Assembly: GCA_024404675.1 (NCBI GenBank)
Contig: JAKSPO010000008.1
Coordinates: 1 to 64,000 of the forward strand
Reading direction: 5' to 3'
Length of the DNA: 64,000 nucleotides
Source: Lachnospiraceae bacterium
GTDB taxonomy: Bacteria; Bacillota; Clostridia; Lachnospirales; Lachnospiraceae
The notes under the pieces are model-generated. The model was given only the letters and a program-made list of their open reading frames with translations. It ran no database searches and was not told the origin of the DNA. Made by a program: the position numbers and the translations under genes. Below are positions 59,074 through 64,000 of the stretch, one piece after another; the first letter of the stretch is position 1; each line of letters starts with the position of its first letter.

Positions 59074-61119
59074 ATGTGTGATTGTAAGAAACCGTATTAC
59101 ATTACTACAGCAATCGCTTACACCTCCGGTAAGCCGCATATCGGCAATACCTACGAGGCAGTACTGGCGGATGCGATTGCCCGTTTTAAGAGATATGAAG
59201 GATACGATGTATTCTTCCAGACCGGAACCGATGAGCACGGTCAGAAGATCGAGGAGAAGGCTATGCAGGCGGAAACAACGCCGAAGGCATTCGTGGATCA
59301 GGTTTCCGGAACGATTCGTAACATCTGGGATCTGATGGGAACCAGCTATGACAAGTTTATCCGCACCACGGATGCAGATCATGAGAAGCAGGTGCAGAAG
59401 ATCTTTAAGAAGATGTATGACAAGGGTGACATCTATAAGGGCAGCTACGAGGGAATGTACTGTACCCCTTGCGAGTCCTTCTGGACCGAGTCTCAGCTTG
59501 TTGACGGCAAATGCCCCGACTGCGGTCGTGAGGTGCATCCTGCCAAGGAGGAGGCGTATTTCTTCCGTATGAGCAAATACGCTGATCGCCTGATTGCATA
59601 TATCAATGAGCATCCCGAGTTTATTCAGCCGGTAAGCCGTAAGAACGAGATGATGAACAACTTCCTGCTTCCGGGCCTGCAGGATCTCTGCGTATCGAGA
59701 ACGACCTTCAAATGGGGTGTTCCAGTTGATTTTGACCCGAAGCATGTTGTTTATGTATGGCTTGATGCGCTGACCAACTATATTACCGGTATCGGCTACG
59801 ATGCGGACGGCAATCCGACCGAGCAGTACAAGAAGCTCTGGCCCGCAGATCTGCACCTGATCGGAAAGGACATCATCCGTTTCCATACTATCTACTGGCC
59901 GATCTTTCTGATGTCTCTAGACATTCCGCTTCCGAAGCAGGTATTTGGCCATCCTTGGCTCCTGCAGGGCGGTGAGAAGATGAGTAAGAGCCGTGGAAAT
60001 GTTATCTATGCGGATGATCTGGTGAAGCTGTTCGGCGTGGATGCGGTTCGCTATTTCGTGCTGCATGAGATGCCTTTTGAGAACGACGGCGTAATCACCT
60101 GGGAGCTTATGGTGGAAAGAACCAACTCCGATCTTGCCAACACACTCGGCAACCTTGTAAACAGAACGATTTCCATGAGCAACAAGTATTTCGGCGGCGT
60201 GGTAAAGTCGACCGGTGTTACCGAAGCTGTGGATGAGGATCTGAAGGCAGTGGTAACCGGAACGAAGGAGAAGGTCGTTGCCAAGATGGACGCACTTCGT
60301 GTGGCAGATGCCATTTCCGAGATTTTCACGCTGTTTAAGCGCTGCAACAAATACATCGACGAGACGACGCCTTGGGCACTTGCCAAGGATGAGAGCAAGG
60401 CTGATCGTCTTGCAGAGGTTCTTTACAACCTTACGGAAGCAATCACCATCGGCGCAAGCCTTCTTGCAAGCTTCCTTCCCGAGACTGCCGAGAAGATCGC
60501 TGCACAGCTTAAGACGGAGCTTAGAAGCATCGAGGATACGGAGCGTTTCGGTCTTTATAAGAGCGGCAGCACCGTTACGGATAAGCCGGAGATTCTCTTC
60601 GCACGTCTTGACTGGAAGGAGATTGAGCCGAAGGTTCAGGAGATTCAGGCGAATCAGAAGGCTGAATATGAGGCTGAGCAGGCCAGAATAGCAGCAGTTC
60701 TTGCTAAGCAGAACGGCGGCGTTACCGCACCGAAGGCTGAGGAGCCGAAGAGTGAAGAGGACGAGAGTCGTTTCATCGACATCGAGCCGAAGGCAGAAAT
60801 CGAGTATGCCGATTTTGATAAGCTGCAGTTCCGTGTAGGTGTGATTCTGAAATGTGAAGAGGTACCGAAGTCCAAAAAGCTTCTGTGCTCTCAGGTTAAG
60901 GTCGGAAGCGAAGTAATCCAGATTGTATCCGGTATTAAGAAGTCCTACTCTCCCGAGCAGATGGTTGGAAAGCATGTAATGGTTCTTAAGAACCTGAAGC
61001 CTGCAACACTCGCCGGCCTTAAGTCGGAGGGAATGATTCTTTGTGCAGAGGATGAAAACGGAGAGCTTGCAATCATGACCCCCGATCGGTTCATGCCTGC
61101 AGGTTCGGAGATCTGCTGA
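59074..61119 (+). CDS. metG: Methionyl-tRNA synthetase
   Basis: A 681-residue class I synthetase. HIGN is near residue 22 (KPHIGNTYEAV). A CTPC/CPDC zinc knuckle marks the connective insertion, and KMSKS occurs in GGEKMSKSRGN. The C-terminal ~110 residues are a tRNA-binding EMAPII/Trbp111-like domain (FDKLQFRVGVILKCEEVPKSKKLL). The start at 59074 has AAAGGAG eight bases upstream; the frame's earlier ATG (59056) is inside the ribosome-site region. It is controlled by the Met T-box directly upstream. Confidence 0.97.
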   Translation: MCDCKKPYYITTAIAYTSGKPHIGNTYEAVLADAIARFKRYEGYDVFFQTGTDEHGQKIEEKAMQAETTPKAFVDQVSGTIRNIWDLMGTSYDKFIRTTDADHEKQVQKIFKKMYDKGDIYKGSYEGMYCTPCESFWTESQLVDGKCPDCGREVHPAKEEAYFFRMSKYADRLIAYINEHPEFIQPVSRKNEMMNNFLLPGLQDLCVSRTTFKWGVPVDFDPKHVVYVWLDALTNYITGIGYDADGNPTEQYKKLWPADLHLIGKDIIRFHTIYWPIFLMSLDIPLPKQVFGHPWLLQGGEKMSKSRGNVIYADDLVKLFGVDAVRYFVLHEMPFENDGVITWELMVERTNSDLANTLGNLVNRTISMSNKYFGGVVKSTGVTEAVDEDLKAVVTGTKEKVVAKMDALRVADAISEIFTLFKRCNKYIDETTPWALAKDESKADRLAEVLYNLTEAITIGASLLASFLPETAEKIAAQLKTELRSIEDTERFGLYKSGSTVTDKPEILFARLDWKEIEPKVQEIQANQKAEYEAEQARIAAVLAKQNGGVTAPKAEEPKSEEDESRFIDIEPKAEIEYADFDKLQFRVGVILKCEEVPKSKKLLCSQVKVGSEVIQIVSGIKKSYSPEQMVGKHVMVLKNLKPATLAGLKSEGMILCAEDENGELAIMTPDRFMPAGSEIC

Positions 61120-61146
61120 TTGATAGAATGATGTAGATTTGAGTAT

Positions 61147-61194
61147 GGCCCAACCACATTTTCCAAAAAGGAAGATGCGGGAGGGCCTTTTTTA
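61147..61194 (+). terminator. Terminator of metG
   Basis: GGCCC...CCaCATttTCC pairs with GGAagATGcGG...GGGCC (imperfect), followed by TTTTTTAG, 28 nt after the stop. Confidence 0.75.
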
Positions 61195-61277
61195 GTGCCA
61201 TACAGCCGCCAGGGTGCAAAATGTTTCACGGGAGGGGCTTTCTTCTTGAAAAAAGTGTTACATTTTTCGGGCTTCCG

Positions 61278-61306
61278 TTGTATTTTTCAACAATATGTTA
61301 TATTAT
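61278..61306 (+). promoter_or_regulatory. Promoter of the permease gene
   Basis: TTGTAT (61278-61283) and TATTAT (61301-61306) have a 17-bp spacer; A+T-rich flanks follow. The start codon is 69 bp further on. Confidence 0.55.
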
Positions 61307-61374
61307 ATAGATAATTGTCATATGTGGAAGTGCGTCTTTCTGTTATTTTGAAAGAATAGTAAGTGGAGGTTTCT

Positions 61375-63222
61375 ATGGGGAGACTGATTAAAGAATTGAA
61401 ATATTCCATCGGAATGAAGAGACATGTGTTCTTCCTTGTCCTTCTGTGTTTCGTTGTGTGCGGAACCGCGTGGTTGTTTCAAGACACTTTGGAGAAGGAG
61501 CTTGGGAAGGCATTTCCCAGCCTTTATGCACCGGAATTGATTGCGACGGAGGACACGGAGTACCAGATTCAGGGAACCGTTACGCAGAAGAGCCCGCAGG
61601 TAACCGATGCCGATCTGAAGGCGGAGATTACCTTCAATGAGCAGCTTCGCGCCGCAGACTGGATCACGGAGTACCGCGCGATTGCGAGAGAGTATTTTCA
61701 GGTTGCATCCTTCCTTGGACCGGACTCTGCGGTTAAGGGCTTCGGTACGGATGCATTTTACAGCAATAAGGATATTGATTCGAGCGGAAACAAGTATACG
61801 ACTGTAGATACTGTCTGGCTTGAGGAGAAGCTGGTGGACGAGTTTAAGCTCGGTACGGAAGCAAAGCAGATCTTTAAGATGCCGAACAACTATCTGGAGA
61901 AGATTTACGTTGTACTCGGCGCTAAGTATAAAATGGAGGACGGCTACCAGGTCGGTAACATTCTGAAGACGAAGAATGACATCGGAAGCCTTCAGATGCA
62001 GATCGTCGGTTTCCTTGCACCGGGTGCAAAGGTGAAGATTGGTGGCAAAGAGGTGGAGCTTGACAGCAGCATTCTGTGTCCGTTCCTCTCACTTTCCGAT
62101 GTTTATATCAAGAAAGAAGAAGTAACGCAGACATATCTTGATGGCGTATATATTTCTGCGAAGAATATTGACGAGACGCTTACCGGCGTATATCGCAACA
62201 ATCCGCCCAGTAAGAAGAACGACCCGAAGACCGGTATTCAGTATGCGGAGGTAAGAGGCATCTGGATTGACCGTTCCGCACTTACGGAGGATGCTCCGGC
62301 TTGGCTTAAGACGCTCGCAGTAGCGCAGAAGGAGCCGTACACACGCGTATATGTCGGTGCGAATTACGGCCTGGCCGAAAAGCTCGGTGCAGGAACGCAG
62401 TTTGATATGTATGCAGCAGGTGGTCTTAAGAAGTTGCAGTCATTCGGAACACTCGAGCCGGGTACGACCTGGAATGTATACGGCATGGATATTCTTCTTG
62501 ACGACTATATCGTATTCCTGCAGCCTGAGGAGGAGAAGCCTGAGACACCGGTGGATGCGACGCTTCCCGAAGACGGCGATCTGGTGCTTGATGATGTTCC
62601 CGAGGGTCCGCAGGAGATTCAGTTTAAGGTTGCCGAGCGTGCAAAGCTGTTTCATTTTCAGTGTATGATGAATCGCGGTTACTTTACCACGACCTATACG
62701 GCCGATGAAGCACAGACCGCTTTAGAGGATGTTGTGGAGGTTTCCTGGAGAGCCTTCCGTCGTGATAATCCAAAGAAGAGTGTGCTGACGAGCTACCGCG
62801 TTGTCGGCGCGGATCAGCCGAACAGCATTCTGTTCCGTGCAAGCTCCGAAAAGCTTGCGAGAAGCATTCTGAAGTTCACGAAATACGGCTTCCGATTCTG
62901 TATGGTTGTGTTCGGTCTTTATCTGTTTTATAAGTTCTATCGCGGCAGAGATTACTATACCGTATGCTATTTTACGGGTACAACCAAGTTCGAGATGATG
63001 ATTCTTTATGTGATTGAAGGCGTTCTGATGATCGTACTTGCGTCTGCCGGCTCGGTGGCATTTGCCTATGCAATCTGCTACCTGTTACAGCTGAAGATGT
63101 CCGCTCCGGCGCCGTTATTTAAGAGCATCCGCCATTTTGTAGGAGTACCGACGGCGTTCATTCTTGTTGTTATCGCGCTCAAGGATTTCGCTCGCAGATT
63201 CCGTAAGGCTAAGGAGGTATGA
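61375..63222 (+). CDS. FtsX/MacB-like permease
   Basis: A 615-residue membrane protein. One helix near the N-terminus (residues 17-37) is followed by a large extracellular domain (40-500) and three helices at the C-terminus (FRFCMVVFGLYLFY, YVIEGVLMIVLASAGSVAFAYAI, GVPTAFILVVIALK). The four-helix layout with a big ectodomain matches MacB/FtsX-type permeases. The start ATG follows GGAGG by five bases. It is 1 nt from the following ATPase gene and forms an export or mechanotransmission complex with it. Confidence 0.75.
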   Translation: MGRLIKELKYSIGMKRHVFFLVLLCFVVCGTAWLFQDTLEKELGKAFPSLYAPELIATEDTEYQIQGTVTQKSPQVTDADLKAEITFNEQLRAADWITEYRAIAREYFQVASFLGPDSAVKGFGTDAFYSNKDIDSSGNKYTTVDTVWLEEKLVDEFKLGTEAKQIFKMPNNYLEKIYVVLGAKYKMEDGYQVGNILKTKNDIGSLQMQIVGFLAPGAKVKIGGKEVELDSSILCPFLSLSDVYIKKEEVTQTYLDGVYISAKNIDETLTGVYRNNPPSKKNDPKTGIQYAEVRGIWIDRSALTEDAPAWLKTLAVAQKEPYTRVYVGANYGLAEKLGAGTQFDMYAAGGLKKLQSFGTLEPGTTWNVYGMDILLDDYIVFLQPEEEKPETPVDATLPEDGDLVLDDVPEGPQEIQFKVAERAKLFHFQCMMNRGYFTTTYTADEAQTALEDVVEVSWRAFRRDNPKKSVLTSYRVVGADQPNSILFRASSEKLARSILKFTKYGFRFCMVVFGLYLFYKFYRGRDYYTVCYFTGTTKFEMMILYVIEGVLMIVLASAGSVAFAYAICYLLQLKMSAPAPLFKSIRHFVGVPTAFILVVIALKDFARRFRKAKEV

Positions 63223-63223
63223 C

Positions 63224-64000
63224 ATGGGATTAAAGCTGATTAATATTAACAAATCCTTTGGTCTGCCGATCGGAGATCGAAGAAAGCCGGTGCTTCAGAA
63301 TGTCAGTCTTGAAATTGAGGATGGCGAGATGGTTGCCATTGTCGGACGTAAGGGCAGCGGCAAAACAACCTTGATGAATATTATGACAGGTCTTGTGAGA
63401 CCGGATTCCGGAAGCTATCTGATTGATGGTAAGGTGATGGGAATCGGCAGAGCCGTGAAGCTTGCTTATTTTCGTGCCAAGAAATGCGGAATCATCACAA
63501 GGGAACCGCTCCTTGTGCCGGATCTGACGCTGTATGATAATATTACAATGCCCCTGAATCACTGCTTCATGTTTAAAAAGAAGAAGCTGAAGCGTGCCAG
63601 AGAGGTCCTGCGTGGGCTTGGTCTTAAGGGCAAGGGTAAGTTCTATCCCGAGGATTTCTCGATTTTGGACCGTCAGAAGATCTGTGCCGGCCGTGCGATG
63701 ATCGGCGAGCCGAAGTATATCTTCGCGGATGAGCCCACGGGCTGTCTTTCCTCAGCCGATGTGGAAAAATATATGGATTTTCTTGAGGTACTGAATAGTG
63801 CCGGATATACGATTATCGTATTCACGCATTCCAAGCGCGTAGCAAGCCATTGCCACCGTATGATTCCGGTTACCGGCGAGGATGCACCGCAGAATACCGA
63901 GCGCACCGAGGAAGCTCTTCCGGAGATGCCTGGGCATACGGTTGTCGGTACGGTTCCGTCCGCAGCAGAGCCGAAGCCTGCGGAGGATGATACGGAAGCA
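63224..64000 (+). CDS. ABC transporter ATP-binding protein with degenerate motifs (partial)
   Basis: The frame opens at ATG 63224 (AAGGAGG six bases upstream) and runs to the window end, 259 codons. Walker A GRKGSGKTT, Walker B YIFADEPTGCLSS and the H-loop His (FTHSKR) are intact. The Q-loop Gln is replaced (IITREPLL), and the signature LSGGQ is replaced by FSILDRQK. The rest follows the LolD/MacB pattern (DLTLYDNITMPL). A long acidic/Pro-rich tail starts at about residue 205. It pairs with the permease upstream. ATP hydrolysis may be altered. Confidence 0.85.
   Translation, partial: MGLKLININKSFGLPIGDRRKPVLQNVSLEIEDGEMVAIVGRKGSGKTTLMNIMTGLVRPDSGSYLIDGKVMGIGRAVKLAYFRAKKCGIITREPLLVPDLTLYDNITMPLNHCFMFKKKKLKRAREVLRGLGLKGKGKFYPEDFSILDRQKICAGRAMIGEPKYIFADEPTGCLSSADVEKYMDFLEVLNSAGYTIIVFTHSKRVASHCHRMIPVTGEDAPQNTERTEEALPEMPGHTVVGTVPSAAEPKPAEDDTEA

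Overview
The window looks like a chromosomal segment of an anaerobic Clostridia-type Firmicute, most likely a member of the Lachnospiraceae. The grounds are AGGAGG-type ribosome binding sites, tRNA genes without encoded CCA, a T-box leader on metG, group B and sensory [FeFe]-hydrogenases side by side, 7TM-type TspO and TraX proteins, and several lipoproteins with Thr/Pro-rich stalks. Base composition is moderate in most genes and clearly more A+T-rich in three stretches: about 8.8-10.2 kb, 14.4-17.4 kb and 42.0-44.1 kb. No rRNA, insertion sequence, prophage or CRISPR array was seen.

Layout. 1-0.4 kb: a tRNA operon (Tyr, fMet, Phe, Lys) ending at a terminator. 0.4-3.1 kb: GNAT acetyltransferase and an XRE regulator facing a TspO gene, then a 6-pyruvoyl-tetrahydropterin-synthase-like enzyme with an added zinc ribbon. 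3.1-8.7 kb: a surface block with two paralogous RsiV-like (DUF3298-like) lipoproteins flanking a secreted NucA/EndA-type nuclease, plus a PAP2 phosphatase. 8.7-11.2 kb: a frameshifted AAA/DUF4143 ATPase and a metallo-beta-lactamase-fold enzyme, both bordered by REP-like palindromes. 11.3-12.4 kb: a double zinc-ribbon protein.

12.5-17.4 kb (minus strand) is the most interesting region. It is a compact putative RiPP operon. In transcription order it holds a secreted multi-domain protein, a radical SAM/SPASM maturase, a 43-residue precursor peptide, a hairpin, an HPr-kinase-like P-loop kinase, a TraX-family protein and a soluble S26-type Ser/His peptidase. One strong promoter lies upstream. The combination implies radical cross-linking, phosphorylation, possibly N-acetylation, and proteolysis of a small Cys/Gly/Thr-rich peptide.

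17.5-30.4 kb: a GH13 glycosidase, a TIGR01212-type radical SAM protein, a beta-CASP ribonuclease-like protein, a CAP-domain surface protein that shares its C-terminal region with the RiPP-operon secreted protein, prfC, rsmI, and a tandem pair of OpgB/LtaS-like phosphoglycerol transferases with homogenised 3' ends. 30.4-36.0 kb: a kinase of the APH fold, then a tightly packed hydrogen-sensing operon (two [2Fe-2S] thioredoxin-like ferredoxins, a PAS-bearing sensory hydrogenase, a SpoIIE-type phosphatase, a group B hydrogenase). 36.2-48.0 kb: transketolase, a PQQ-propeller lipoprotein, phosphatidylserine decarboxylase, a SpoU RNA methyltransferase, a MacB-like ABC protein, an unknown lipoprotein, O-acetylhomoserine sulfhydrylase and flotillin. 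48.3-58.7 kb: an operon of PP2C phosphatase, Ser/Thr kinase, a small membrane protein and a 2464-residue Ig-like surface protein. 58.7-64 kb: a Met T-box and metG, then a permease and an ABC ATPase with degenerate catalytic motifs that runs off the window.
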